From NCBI RefSeq assembly GCF_015140235.1, contig NZ_AP023321.1, forward strand, positions 858,501 through 922,500: a stretch of DNA of 64,000 nt, in the 5' to 3' direction. The DNA comes from Solibaculum mannosilyticum (GTDB lineage: Bacteria; Bacillota; Clostridia; Oscillospirales; Acutalibacteraceae). The position numbers were made by a program, and so were the translations under genes. Positions within the stretch are counted from its first letter, which is position 1. The number at the start of each line of letters is the position of its first letter. The notes beneath the pieces were generated by a model that worked only from the letters and a program-made list of their open reading frames with translations, did no database searches and was not told where the DNA came from. Positions 15,632-24,055 of the stretch are shown piece after piece.

Positions 15632-16957
15632 TTACAATTCCTCCATCGGGATCCGTAGGGTTACAGTTGTGCCCTGATCGCTGCTTTCTATTTCCATACT
15701 GCCGTTTACCATTTCCAGTAGACGGGTGCGTACATTTTCGATCCCGATATGAGCGTGGTCTCCCAGATTAGAATATTTCCCTGCCCTTTTTATCCCAATT
15801 CCATTGTCCTCAATTGTCACAATAGCTTGCCCTTTTTCCTTCTTCGTACGTATGGTAATGACCCCGCCTTCTTCCTTTTTCAGGATACCATGGCGCACAG
15901 CGTTTTCCACAAGCGGCTGTAGGGTCAAAGATGGAATAAAAAAATCGGTTATCTGGATATCGTAGACAATACGAAGTCGGTCTTGAAAACGCTGTTGTTC
16001 CAGATACAGGTAGTTCATGACATGGTCCAGTTCTTTTTCAAACGGTATGGGGGAGCGGGTTTTTAGACTATCCATATTTGCCCGCAGAAACAGAGAGAAT
16101 TCTTTAATCGTTTTTTGCGCTTTTTCAGGATCGCGTTTGCATAAGTGGGAAATAGTCCCCAAAGCGTTATATAAAAAATGAGGTTGGATTTGGCTGAGCA
16201 TGATGTCGATACGCAGTTCAGCAAGCTCCTGTTCCTGCCGGCGGAAAGCCAGCTCATGCTCAAACTGGATATTAACTAAAATAAATAACAGGGCGAGAGC
16301 CACACCAATGTTCACGACGGCCACACCCCGCAGCAACATTTGTATTGCGCCGCCTCCCAGCGGAACAAAAATATAAAGCAAGAAAAACATGACTTCCCGC
16401 CGGGTTAATTTTTTTCGATGTACAATCACTAGAACAGTGAATGATATATAGCAGAACAAGGGGACCAATTGGGAAATCAGAAACAGGCTGCCTCGCTGAT
16501 ATCCGATGTCGGTTACATAGAATATAGCGCCGGTGAACGGACTGACAATTGCAAAAAATATCTGCACGCTACACACAATCGTAATGGCCGTCAAGAAGCC
16601 TTTCTTTTCCTTACCGGAAAGCTTTAGGTATTCGCTGATATACCGGGCGAAAAAATACAGCACAAAGGCCGATGCAATATAAAATAAGGCGCTGGAAACA
16701 GACAAAGTAATTTTCATCGACGGCTTAGAAGAGTCCCGAATGATCCAATCAGGTAAGTCGCCGATAATCATAAAAATATTGGAGATGCTAACGCCTAAAA
16801 AATATTGATTCAGTCTCTGTTTATACCGATGGCTACTCAACAAATATACAATGGGAACCAGCGATAGAACAATACTAAAAATATCCAGCGATATATTGGC
16901 GATTATCATTTGATCCAATTGCTTCACCTTGTTTTCTATGTTGCGATAATCATACAC
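15632..16957 (-). CDS. LytS/YesM-type sensor histidine kinase, orphan
   Basis: The 441-residue integral-membrane kinase has about seven hydrophobic helices in residues 20-225. A coiled linker (RRQEQELAELRIDIM) follows, then the His_kinase motif QIQPHFLYNALGTISHLC with the phospho-accepting His. The ATPase domain has N-box PLVENAVRHGI and G1 box IEDNGIGI. This family normally pairs with a LytTR or AraC-type response regulator. None lies upstream or downstream here, so it is an orphan within this window. The start codon has only a weak ribosome-binding site. Confidence 0.88.
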   Translation of the reverse strand: MYDYRNIENKVKQLDQMIIANISLDIFSIVLSLVPIVYLLSSHRYKQRLNQYFLGVSISNIFMIIGDLPDWIIRDSSKPSMKITLSVSSALFYIASAFVLYFFARYISEYLKLSGKEKKGFLTAITIVCSVQIFFAIVSPFTGAIFYVTDIGYQRGSLFLISQLVPLFCYISFTVLVIVHRKKLTRREVMFFLLYIFVPLGGGAIQMLLRGVAVVNIGVALALLFILVNIQFEHELAFRRQEQELAELRIDIMLSQIQPHFLYNALGTISHLCKRDPEKAQKTIKEFSLFLRANMDSLKTRSPIPFEKELDHVMNYLYLEQQRFQDRLRIVYDIQITDFFIPSLTLQPLVENAVRHGILKKEEGGVITIRTKKEKGQAIVTIEDNGIGIKRAGKYSNLGDHAHIGIENVRTRLLEMVNGSMEIESSDQGTTVTLRIPMEEL

Positions 16958-17180
16958 AAACTCATTCTATAAGTTATAGCATAGATCAGCAGGGCTTTCA
17001 ATGCTCTTAGACAAAACCATAAAGAACGTATGGAATCCATGCCGGTTTATTCTAGAACTATAGGAAGACAAGTCCTCGATAAGACAAAAGGAAAACCTAA
17101 GGTGTGCGACTTGCTCAGCGCAGGTACGGGTTTACGCTACAAAAAAGATACTCCGCCATAAACGCGAGGGGACAGGCAAA
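16958..17180. other. intergenic region with decayed tRNA-flank repeat
   Basis: No gene is supported. From 17092 the sequence holds a degraded copy of the elements flanking the tRNA-Ser(GCU) terminator. Confidence 0.5.
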
Positions 17181-17222
17181 ATAAAAAACTGAGCCCGGAA
17201 CGCGAAATGCGTCCAGGCTCAG
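17181..17222 (-). terminator. terminator between the repeats
   Basis: On the minus strand, CTGAGCC(T)GGA(C)GC pairs with GC(G)TTCC(G)GGCTCAG and is followed by TTTTTTATTTT. No gene ends here apart from the tRNA, so it may be a relic of a lost gene. Confidence 0.7.
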
Positions 17223-17283
17223 CTTGGTAGGTTTATGCTACCCAAAAAGACACTCGCTACAAACGCGGGAGACAAAATTGTCA

Positions 17284-17322
17284 AAAGAAAAACCTGCGGT
17301 GCGCGACTTGCTCACCGCAGGT
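17284..17322 (-). terminator. terminator of tRNA-Ser(GCU)
   Basis: Perfect 10-bp arms ACCTGCGGTG and CACCGCAGGT begin 1 nt after the encoded CCA and are followed by TTTTTCTTTT on the minus strand. Confidence 0.85.
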
Positions 17323-17323
17323 G

Positions 17324-17413
17324 TGGCGGAGAAAGAGGGATTTGAACCCTCGCGCCAGTCACCCAGCCTACTCCCTTAGCAGGGGAGCCCCTTCACCACT
17401 TGGGTATTTCTCC
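17324..17413 (-). tRNA. tRNA-Ser (anticodon GCU)
   Basis: The 90-nt class II tRNA has acceptor GGAGAAA/TTTCTCC, discriminator G and encoded CCA. The anticodon stem-loop is CCCCTGCTAAGGGG-like with GCT, the variable arm TAGGCTGGGTGACTGGCGCG is long, and the T-loop is GGTTCAAATCC. It reads AGC/AGU. Confidence 0.95.
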
Positions 17414-17459
17414 GAATAGTAAATAAAAACAAAAACTTATTAAATTAAAAAGAATGGTG

Positions 17460-17546
17460 TGGCGGAGAGGAAGGGATTCGAACCCTTGGCACTTACGTGT
17501 CACTGGTTTTCAAGACCAGCTCCTTAAACCGCTCGGACACCTCTCC
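17460..17546 (-). tRNA. tRNA-Ser (anticodon UGA)
   Basis: The 87-nt class II tRNA has acceptor GGAGAGG/CCTCTCC, encoded CCA, anticodon arm CTGGTCTTGAAAACCAG with TGA, a long variable arm (TGACACGTAAGTGCCA) and T-loop GGTTCGAATCC. It reads UCN codons and forms a tandem with tRNA-Ser(GCU). Confidence 0.96.
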
Positions 17547-17749
17547 CTATCTCAATCACAGTGTCACATATATTACCATAAAGGAAGAAGAATGTCAATC
17601 ACTTTTTTTACATTTTGAAATGATTTCCTTTTTACAGTTATGATTATGCGCAATGAATACTTTAATATGTGTATGAATTACTATAACTGATTTGTATTGG
17701 AAATAAAAGTGAAGAATATAAAGTTTTGAAAGAGAAAAACGAAATGCCC

Positions 17750-17778
17750 TTGACGAAACATACAGGATATGGTATAGT
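17750..17778 (+). promoter_or_regulatory. sigma-A promoter of rpmG-secE-nusG-rplKA
   Basis: TTGACG-N17-TATAGT lies about 80 nt upstream of rpmG. Confidence 0.85.
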
Positions 17779-17859
17779 ATTAGTACCTCTAAAGGGGTTT
17801 ATTTTTTTGCCCTGGTGAGGGAGGCTAAATTTATTCCGGAGATTACGGGAGGTGCCGTC

Positions 17860-18009
17860 ATGAGAGTCAAGATCACCCTGGCTTGCACGGAATGCAAGCA
17901 ACGCAACTACAACAAGATGAAAAACAAGAAGAACGATCCCGACAGGTTGGAAATGAAAAAGTATTGTCGTTTCTGCCGCAAACACACCCTTCATAAAGAG
18001 ACGAAGTAA
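17860..18009 (+). CDS. rpmG: 50S ribosomal protein L33 (zinc type)
   Basis: The 49-residue protein [20 protein letters not shown]... carries both zinc-binding pairs (CTEC and CRFC), so it is the Zn-dependent form of L33. The ATG with GGGAGGTG upstream is chosen over an in-frame extension with no ribosome-binding site. It heads the classical rpmG-secE-nusG-rplK-rplA order. Confidence 0.97.
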   Translation: MRVKITLACTECKQRNYNKMKNKKNDPDRLEMKKYCRFCRKHTLHKETK

Positions 18010-18032
18010 GGGTTTGGACTGGAGGAATTATC

Positions 18033-18281
18033 ATGCCTGAAGCAACTACTCAAGAAAAGTCCAAGTCCCGGTTCAGCTTTAAAAAGATGGGTTCTGGGAT
18101 CGCTAAGTTCTTCCGCGGTTATGCCAGTGAGTTTAAGAAAATCGTATGGCCGACTCGCAAGCAGGTCATTAATCATACCTTGATTACCATTGTAATGGTA
18201 ATCGCTGTTGGTATTTTTATCTGGCTGCTTGACTGGGGATTGGGCGCACTGCTGTCCTGGCTGCTTTCACTTAAAGGCTAA
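18033..18281 (+). CDS. secE: preprotein translocase subunit SecE
   Basis: The 82-residue protein has the conserved amphipathic segment YASEFKKIVWPTRKQVINHT followed by one membrane helix (LITIVMVIAVGIFIWLLDW). It is the essential single-spanning clamp of SecYEG. It lies between rpmG and nusG as in most bacteria, with GGAGG at good spacing. Confidence 0.97.
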   Translation: MPEATTQEKSKSRFSFKKMGSGIAKFFRGYASEFKKIVWPTRKQVINHTLITIVMVIAVGIFIWLLDWGLGALLSWLLSLKG

Positions 18282-18304
18282 GGCCGGAAAGGCGTTGAGA
18301 GTAC

Positions 18305-18829
18305 ATGTCCGATTCTGCTAGATGGTATGTAGTCCATACGTTTTCCGGGTACGAAAACAAGGTAGCTACCAACCTTCGTACACTGGTGGAAAATCGTAAG
18401 CTCCATGATCTCATTCAAGAGATCCGTGTCCCGACTGAGATTGTCACAGAAATCAAGGACAATAAAAAGAGGGAAGTGGAGCATAAGCTTTTCCCCGGAT
18501 ACGTATTGGTCAAGATGGTCATGACCGACGATAGCTGGTATGTGGTGCGAAATACTCGCGGCTGTACTGGTTTTGTCGGACCGGATTCCAAGCCCATCCC
18601 CTTGACGGAAGAAGAAGTCTTGGCATTGGGCGTTGAGAAGAAGGAAATCGTGGTTGACTACGCAGTGGGCGACAACGTCCGCATTATGGACGGGCCTTTG
18701 GAAGGCTTTATTGGTATTGTCGAAGAGATTAACGTGGAGCAAAACAATGTCCGCGTTACCATCTCCATGTTTGGCCGTGAGACACCGGTAGAACTGGAGT
18801 TGGATCAAGTAGAACCAGTTAACGATTAA
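18305..18829 (+). CDS. nusG: transcription termination/antitermination factor NusG
   Basis: The 174-residue protein has the NGN domain (ARWYVVHTFSGYENKVATNL, LFPGYVLVKMVMTDDSWYVV, TRGCTGFVG) and the C-terminal KOW domain (VGDNVRIMDGPLEGFIGIVEEI). It modulates RNA polymerase pausing and links transcription to translation. It sits between secE and rplK. Confidence 0.98.
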   Translation: MSDSARWYVVHTFSGYENKVATNLRTLVENRKLHDLIQEIRVPTEIVTEIKDNKKREVEHKLFPGYVLVKMVMTDDSWYVVRNTRGCTGFVGPDSKPIPLTEEEVLALGVEKKEIVVDYAVGDNVRIMDGPLEGFIGIVEEINVEQNNVRVTISMFGRETPVELELDQVEPVND

Positions 18830-18860
18830 TAGCCGCTGGTTTGAAACAAAACGGTAATAT

Positions 18861-18960
18861 GCGCCCGGAAAAGGGCGCTTATTATGCGCGCTTTTCTTTT
18901 GAGGCGCGCTGGGGAGCGACCCCTCCCCGGTGGGAGGAAAATCAATAGGAGATTTTCCGC
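18861..18960 (+). other. hairpin-rich nusG-rplK spacer
   Basis: The spacer holds GCGCCC/GGGCGC followed by TTATTAT, then GCGCGC...GCGCGC, and then GGAAAATC/GATTTTCC just before the rplK ribosome-binding site. These could give partial termination or autogenous control by L1; no specific family is recognised. Confidence 0.45.
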
Positions 18961-18992
18961 CATTTACCACGTTACTATGGAGGTGCAAACAA

Positions 18993-19418
18993 ATGGCTCA
19001 AAAGGTCACAGGTTACATTAAGTTGCAGATTCCGGCAGGGAAAGCCACTCCTGCCCCCCCTGTAGGTCCTGCGCTCGGCCAGCACGGTGTCAACATTATG
19101 GCGTTCACCAAAGAATTCAATGAACGCACCAAGGGTGAAGTCGGAATGATCATTCCGGTTATCATTACGGTTTATGCAGACCGTTCCTTTACCTTTGTTA
19201 CCAAGACTCCGCCCGCAGCCGTCCTCATCAAAAAGGCCTGCAATATCGAAAGTGGTTCCGGCGTCCCCAACAAGACGAAGGTTGCTACCATTTCGAAAGA
19301 ACAGATCCGTAAAATCGCAGAGCATAAAATGCCCGACCTCAACGCTGCGAACATCGAGAGTGCTATGTCCATGATCGCTGGTACCGCTCGCAGCATGGGC
19401 GTCACGGTAGAAGAATAA
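18993..19418 (+). CDS. rplK: 50S ribosomal protein L11
   Basis: The 141-residue protein starts [20 protein letters not shown], with the proline-rich [19 protein letters not shown] thiostrepton-site loop and a C-terminal rRNA-binding domain ([22 protein letters not shown]). It is part of the GTPase-associated centre. The ATG with GGAGGTG is the real start; an upstream in-frame extension crosses the spacer hairpins and lacks a ribosome-binding site. Confidence 0.98.
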   Translation: MAQKVTGYIKLQIPAGKATPAPPVGPALGQHGVNIMAFTKEFNERTKGEVGMIIPVIITVYADRSFTFVTKTPPAAVLIKKACNIESGSGVPNKTKVATISKEQIRKIAEHKMPDLNAANIESAMSMIAGTARSMGVTVEE

Positions 19419-19474
19419 GACGCCCGGGTGGAAGGAACTTCATCCGCTATACCACTCAACAGGAGGATACGCTA

Positions 19475-20170
19475 ATGAAACACGGTAAGAAATATACTGA
19501 TTCTGAGAAACTGATCGATAGACAAAAACTCTACGATCGGGATGAGGCTCTGGAACTGGCCATTAAGACCGCCAAAGCCAAATTTGATGAAACTCTGGAA
19601 GTTCATATTAAATTGGGTGTCGACAGCCGTCACGCTGACCAGCAGGTCCGCGGCGCCATTGTCCTCCCCAATGGTACTGGTAAATCGGTGCGCGTTCTGG
19701 CTTTCTGCAAGGGCGATAACGTCCAGCTGGCCCAGGATGCAGGTGCTGACTACATCGGTGATATGGATACCGTTGCCAAGATCCAGGGCGAAGGCTGGAT
19801 GGATTTTGACGTGGTAATTGCAACTCCCGATATGATGGGCGTTGTCGGCCGTTTGGGTAAGATCCTCGGTCCGCGTGGCTTGATGCCCAACCCCAAGGCT
19901 GGTACCGTTACCCCTGATGTTGCCAAGGCTGTAAAAGAAGCTAAGGCCGGTAAGATTGAGTATCGCTTGGATAAGACCAATATTATCCATTGCCCCATTG
20001 GAAAGATTTCCTTTGGCGTGGAGAAACTGGGCGAGAACTTTGAGGCTCTGGTTGGTGCTGTCGCAAAGGCAAAGCCGGCTGCTGCAAAAGGCCAGTACAT
20101 GAAATCCTTGGTCATTGCTTCGACCATGGGTCCTGGCATTCGTCTCAACCCCAGCAAATACTCCAACTAA
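19475..20170 (+). CDS. rplA: 50S ribosomal protein L1
   Basis: The 231-residue protein of the L1 stalk contains [37 protein letters not shown] and [19 protein letters not shown]. It has AGGAGG upstream and is followed directly by a strong terminator. The expected next genes rplJ and rplL are absent here and lie at the start of the window on the other strand. Confidence 0.98.
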   Translation: MKHGKKYTDSEKLIDRQKLYDRDEALELAIKTAKAKFDETLEVHIKLGVDSRHADQQVRGAIVLPNGTGKSVRVLAFCKGDNVQLAQDAGADYIGDMDTVAKIQGEGWMDFDVVIATPDMMGVVGRLGKILGPRGLMPNPKAGTVTPDVAKAVKEAKAGKIEYRLDKTNIIHCPIGKISFGVEKLGENFEALVGAVAKAKPAAAKGQYMKSLVIASTMGPGIRLNPSKYSN

Positions 20171-20184
20171 TTGATTTGGATGTA

Positions 20185-20217
20185 AACCTCTCAGGTTCCA
20201 AACCTGAGAGGTTTTTT
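20185..20217 (+). terminator. terminator of rplKA operon
   Basis: Perfect 13-bp arms (AACCTCTCAGGTT with AACCTGAGAGGTT) are followed by TTTTTATTT. Confidence 0.92.
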
Positions 20218-20708
20218 ATTTCTATGGAAAAATAAAAAGAAATAAATGGCAATTATAATTATAAATTTATGGTAAATAAAAAAATAAATGCAAATTAAAC
20301 TATTAACTTCCAAATAAAAAGCAGGAATTTCCTGGGAAAAATAAAATATTGTCCCATAATCCTACTATAAAGGTTGGTATATATTCTAGACAAAGGAAAA
20401 AATCAGCGCATAATCCATAAATTTTTTGAAAAACTAGGCTGTTTTTTACGATCTAACAGACGCTTTGACTTTTTGATGGAGAGAGAATATAATAGCCTCA
20501 CGCCGATAAGAAAGCACAAAAAAATGTATGTCTCCCGAAATAAGGGGGGCTAGACAATAAGAAATGCAACAGAAATCCAGGACAATTTTAGTTAGAAAAT
20601 TTTGACATTTTGAGTGATGGTTTCGCAGTAAGAATGAAAACCAGCGGGAACAGTTAAGCCTGTGTAACCCAAAGGAAATGTCGATTGGATACGGAGGTTG
20701 TTTCTGGT
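20218..20708 (+). promoter_or_regulatory. AT-rich spacer with promoter and about 210-nt leader of a GT4 gene
   Basis: TTGACT-N17-TATAAT at 20465-20493 is a strong sigma-A promoter. It leaves an unusually long 5' leader before the glycosyltransferase. I do not recognise a riboswitch family in the leader. Positions 20218-20464 are very AT-rich and hold no gene. Confidence 0.7.
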
Positions 20709-21806
20709 ATGATGAAAAAAGTATTGTTAATCGGCAACAGCGATCTGTCCATCTACAATTTCCGCCGCGAATTGGTGGAACGTCTTTTGCAAGAAGGATA
20801 TGAGGTACATATTGCTGTGCCCTATGGGAAAAAGATCGATCAGCTCAAAGCAATGGGATGTTACTTTGTGGATATCCCTGTAGACCGTCGAGGCACCAAT
20901 CCGGTGAAAGATCTGGCTCTTTTGAAAAAGTATATACAGTGCATGCGCAAGATCCGTCCGGATATCGTGTTAACCTATACCATCAAACCCAATATATACG
21001 GCGGATTGGCCGCTCAGATGCTGGGGATTCCGTATGTCGCCAATATCACGGGGTTGGGGAGTGCAGTGGAAAATCCCGGTTTGGTGCAAAAGGTGACGGT
21101 CGGACTTTATCACTTGGCATTCCGAAAAGTGGATTGTGTGTTCTTCCAGAATGAAGAAAACCGTCAATTCTTTGAACGCCGTGGCGTTGCTTTGGGAAAA
21201 CACAAGATGCTTCCTGGATCGGGAGTCAATTTGGAACAGTTCAAAGTGATCAATTACCCCTCGGACAACACCATCGAATTTCTGTTTATCGCCCGTGTCA
21301 TGCGTGAAAAGGGGATTGACGAGTATTTGGAGACGGCGAAAACCATCCGGAAGAAATATCCCCATACCCGGTTCCATGTCCTCGGTTTCTGCGAGGAGGA
21401 GTACGAGCGTAAGCTGAAGGGCTTGCAGGAACAGGGAGTCGTTGAGTACCACGGGATGCAAAGGGACATCCGACCCTTTGTGGGAAAAAGCCATTGTACC
21501 ATTCACCCGTCCTATTATCCGGAGGGTATGTCCAACGCCTGTTTGGAGAGCAAGGCATGCGGACGTCCGGTTATCACTACCACCCGCAGCGGCTGCCGTG
21601 AGACGGTGGACGATGGTCAGACGGGTTTCCTCTTTGAAGCTAAAAAGACCGACCAATTGATTGATCGGGTGGAGTACTTCATTCAGATGTCCAACAGAGA
21701 TCGGGAACGCATGGGACTCAATGCACGGCGTAAAGTAGAACGGCAATTTGACCGCCGTATTGTAGTCAACCGGTACATGGAGGAAATCGAACAGCTCATC
21801 GGCTGA
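20709..21806 (+). CDS. GT4-family glycosyltransferase
   Basis: The 365-residue GT-B fold enzyme has the N-terminal acceptor domain (LLIGNSDLSIYNFRRELVERL, YTIKPNIYGGLAAQML) and the C-terminal donor domain (FLFIARVMREKGIDEYLE, HPSYYPEGMSNACLESKACGRPVITT, E-x7-E type). It probably transfers a sugar from a nucleotide donor to a lipid-linked intermediate of a surface polysaccharide. It is a clear paralogue of the GT4 enzyme near the right end. The ATG after GGAGG is preferred over a TTG 24 nt upstream. It stands alone behind the ribosomal operon. Confidence 0.87.
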   Translation: MMKKVLLIGNSDLSIYNFRRELVERLLQEGYEVHIAVPYGKKIDQLKAMGCYFVDIPVDRRGTNPVKDLALLKKYIQCMRKIRPDIVLTYTIKPNIYGGLAAQMLGIPYVANITGLGSAVENPGLVQKVTVGLYHLAFRKVDCVFFQNEENRQFFERRGVALGKHKMLPGSGVNLEQFKVINYPSDNTIEFLFIARVMREKGIDEYLETAKTIRKKYPHTRFHVLGFCEEEYERKLKGLQEQGVVEYHGMQRDIRPFVGKSHCTIHPSYYPEGMSNACLESKACGRPVITTTRSGCRETVDDGQTGFLFEAKKTDQLIDRVEYFIQMSNRDRERMGLNARRKVERQFDRRIVVNRYMEEIEQLIG

Positions 21807-21928
21807 TGTCGGTTTTGTCCATAAGGCCTTTCCTTCAATAGAAAGGGGCGGCCTAACATCCGCCCCAAAAATGAAAACAGAAAAAGAAAGATTTTATAAT
21901 ATCGAAAAATAAATAAAAATAATCAATT

Positions 21929-21967
21929 AAAAGAGATGCCTTTTCCCAGCGAAAGGGCATCTCTTTT
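21929..21967. terminator. bidirectional terminator between GT4 and coaBC
   Basis: AAAAGAGATGCC pairs with GGCATCTCTTTT around a pyrimidine/purine inner stem. Both flanks are T-rich in the reading direction. A further GGGGCGG/CCGCCCC hairpin lies at 21844-21865. Confidence 0.85.
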
Positions 21968-21978
21968 TTATCATATCA

Positions 21979-23187
21979 TCATGAATTAGAATGGGATTTC
22001 ATACTGAGCATGGCATCCCAAATCTTGCGGGATACATCGTATTTAGAGAGAAGAGGTAATTTCTCCACACCCTGATCCGAGATAAGGGTAATGATGTTGG
22101 TATCCACGCCAAAACCGGCGCCTTCTTCCCGGAGGCTATTGGCACACATCAAGTCAGCATTTTTCTTTTTGCGCTTTTCTTGCGAGTGATCCAGAAGATC
22201 CTGTGTCTCCATGGAGAAACCACAGATCAATTGTCCCGGCTTTTTGGAAAGACCCACTGTCTGTAAAATATCAGGGGTCCGGGTAAGCTCCAAAACAGAA
22301 TGGTCAGAAGTCTTTTTGATTTTCTGTTGGGATACGGTAGCCGGACGATAATCAGCTACAGCGGCAGCAAAGGCGAGCATGTCCTGCTGATGGCTTACAG
22401 CGGTGACGGCATCAAACATATCCTGAGCGCTCTCCACATGGATTACGTCCACAAAAGGCGGGTCGGGCAATTGATCGGATCCCGTTACCAAAGTGACATG
22501 GGCGCCGCGACGGGCGGCATTAACGGCCAATTCATATCCCATCTTCCCGGAGGAATGGTTGGTCAGATACCGCACAGGGTCCAGAGATTCCCGAGTAGGG
22601 CCGGCTGTGACCAGGACATTGAAACCGGTCATATCCTTTTGCTCCGCCAGGTAGAAAAGCATGTATTGGAGGAGGTATTCCGGTTCCGGCATTTTTCCAG
22701 CTCCGGTATCGCCGCAAGCCAGATGTCCGTAAGCCGGCTGAATAACAGTCCATCCATAGTGCTCCAGGGTCTTGAGATTATCCTGAGTGGCTGGATTTTC
22801 AAACATAGCGGTATTCATGGCTGGGGCAATCAGTTTTTTACAGCGGCAGGCGAGCAATGTACTGGTCAACATATCGTCGGCCAATCCATGGCTCAGTTTG
22901 GCGATGGTGTTGGCCGAAGCGGGAGCTACTAAGACGGCATCGGCCATCTGAGCCAATTTAATGTGGGGGACGCGGAATTCGGTATCACGATCGAATGTAT
23001 TGGTAAAGCATCTCTGGCCGGATACTCCTTCAAAGGTGATGGGGGATACAAACTGCATGGCATTCTTCGTTAGGATGGGGTGGACAACAGCGCCCTGTTT
23101 TGTCAACAGACTGGCCAAAGCGGCGGCTTTGTAGGCGGCGATACCACCGCAGACACCCAATAAGATGTGTTTTCCCGACAACAACAA
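21979..23187 (-). CDS. coaBC: bifunctional phosphopantothenoylcysteine decarboxylase/synthetase
   Basis: The protein of about 402 residues makes 4'-phosphopantetheine in CoA synthesis. The CoaC flavoprotein half shows GKHILLGVCGGIAAYKAA, the catalytic His region FRVPHIKLA and PAMNTAMFENPA with its catalytic Cys-loop region CRCKK. The CoaB half begins at about residue 185 with VLVTAGPTRESLDPVRYLTNHSSGKMG and contains AAVADYRP. The first possible TTG lies inside the ribosome-binding site GGAGGTG, so I take the TTG five codons later. It is divergent from the pantothenate importer and coaX. Confidence 0.95.
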   Translation of the reverse strand: MLLSGKHILLGVCGGIAAYKAAALASLLTKQGAVVHPILTKNAMQFVSPITFEGVSGQRCFTNTFDRDTEFRVPHIKLAQMADAVLVAPASANTIAKLSHGLADDMLTSTLLACRCKKLIAPAMNTAMFENPATQDNLKTLEHYGWTVIQPAYGHLACGDTGAGKMPEPEYLLQYMLFYLAEQKDMTGFNVLVTAGPTRESLDPVRYLTNHSSGKMGYELAVNAARRGAHVTLVTGSDQLPDPPFVDVIHVESAQDMFDAVTAVSHQQDMLAFAAAVADYRPATVSQQKIKKTSDHSVLELTRTPDILQTVGLSKKPGQLICGFSMETQDLLDHSQEKRKKKNADLMCANSLREEGAGFGVDTNIITLISDQGVEKLPLLSKYDVSRKIWDAMLSMKSHSNS

Positions 23188-23219
23188 AGGGATCACCTCC
23201 AAAAATCTGAACTCATTTT

Positions 23220-23248
23220 ATTATAAAGACATTGGCAAAGGATTGCAA
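23220..23248 (-). promoter_or_regulatory. coaBC promoter
   Basis: TTGCAA-N17-TATAAT on the minus strand, close upstream of coaBC. Confidence 0.75.
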
Positions 23249-23306
23249 GAAGTGGATAATAAGTCCGGTAGAGTAAAAAGCAATTTACCAAAATTTGTAT
23301 TTCTTA

Positions 23307-23336
23307 TTGATTTAAAGGGGGAAAATAAGGTATAAT
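23307..23336 (+). promoter_or_regulatory. promoter of the ECF S component-coaX operon
   Basis: TTGATT-N18-TATAAT lies about 60 nt upstream of the start, back-to-back with the coaBC promoter. Confidence 0.78.
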
Positions 23337-23398
23337 AATAAGCACAAATTTGCGCTGTATCCCGTATCTGACGGGAACAGCAGCAGGAGGTAATCAAA

Positions 23399-24034
23399 AT
23401 GAATCCATCGACCACCACATCCAAGTACCGGGATTTCGTGTTGTTGGCCCTTTTTGTGGCCATCACCTTTGTCCTGGGAATGACGCCTTTGGGCATGATC
23501 CCTCTTGGCTTGATCAAAGCCACTTGTGTACATGTACCAGTCATTTTGGGAAGCGTGCTGCTGGGTCCCAAAAAGGGAGCGGTACTGGGTACCACATTTG
23601 GTCTCGTCAGCCTGATTTCCAACACCACGACGCCGGCGGTTTTATCCTTTGCGTTTTCCCCGTTTATCCCTGTGCCGGGGCAGGCGACAGGTTCCCTGTG
23701 GGCGCTCGTCATCTGTTTTGTACCCCGCATTCTGGTGGGGATCGTGCCGGGCCTTGTATTCCAGGGCATCCAAAAGATGAGAAAAGGAAAAAATACTTTG
23801 GCACTTGCTGCGGCAGGTGTAGTAGGTGCGATTCTCAATACAGTGCTGGTCATGGGCCTGATGTATATCTTATTCCAGGACGCCTATGCAGCGGCCAAAG
23901 GGATTGAGACAACCATGGTACTGGCCGGTATTTTAGGGGTTGTCGGCACCAACGGCGTGGCAGAGACGGTGGTGGCCGCCGTACTGGTGACAGCCATTGG
24001 AAAAGGGATCCTGGCTGCAACAAAACGGGGATGA
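23399..24034 (+). CDS. ECF transporter S component, probable pantothenate (PanT-like)
   Basis: The 211-residue membrane protein has about six helices (FVLLALFVAITFVLGMTPLG, ALVICFVPRILVGIVPGLVF, LAAAGVVGAILNTVLVMGL, ILGVVGTNGVAETVVAAVL) and the length of ECF substrate-binding subunits. The shared energising module EcfAAT is not in the window, as is usual for group II systems. Pantothenate specificity is inferred from co-transcription with pantothenate kinase and divergence from coaBC. It has AGGAGG upstream. Confidence 0.85.
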   Translation: MNPSTTTSKYRDFVLLALFVAITFVLGMTPLGMIPLGLIKATCVHVPVILGSVLLGPKKGAVLGTTFGLVSLISNTTTPAVLSFAFSPFIPVPGQATGSLWALVICFVPRILVGIVPGLVFQGIQKMRKGKNTLALAAAGVVGAILNTVLVMGLMYILFQDAYAAAKGIETTMVLAGILGVVGTNGVAETVVAAVLVTAIGKGILAATKRG

Positions 24035-24055
24035 TAGAGAAAGGGGAAAACGGTG

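Larger units (their letters stand above)
17092..17322. repeat. two pairs of imperfect repeats downstream of tRNA-Ser(GCU)
   Basis: Element X occurs at 17092-17125 and 17290-17322 (shared core GTGCGACTTGCTCA, GCGCGACTTGCTCA in the second). Element Y occurs at about 17128-17182 and 17230-17280 (shared GGTTTAcGCTAC...AAAAAGAtACTC...AAACGCG). The order is X-Y-hairpin-Y-X. Copy X2 is an intact terminator stem while X1 has lost pairing. Confidence 0.7.

Noticed and set aside
17092-17322. Repeat array resembling a CRISPR
   Set aside because: Only two imperfect copies of each element in mirrored order, no equal spacers and no cas genes.
20500-20708. Cyclic-di-GMP riboswitch in the GT4 leader
   Set aside because: A CACGCCGATAAG stretch is superficially suggestive, but the conserved GEMM helices and tetraloop receptor are missing.
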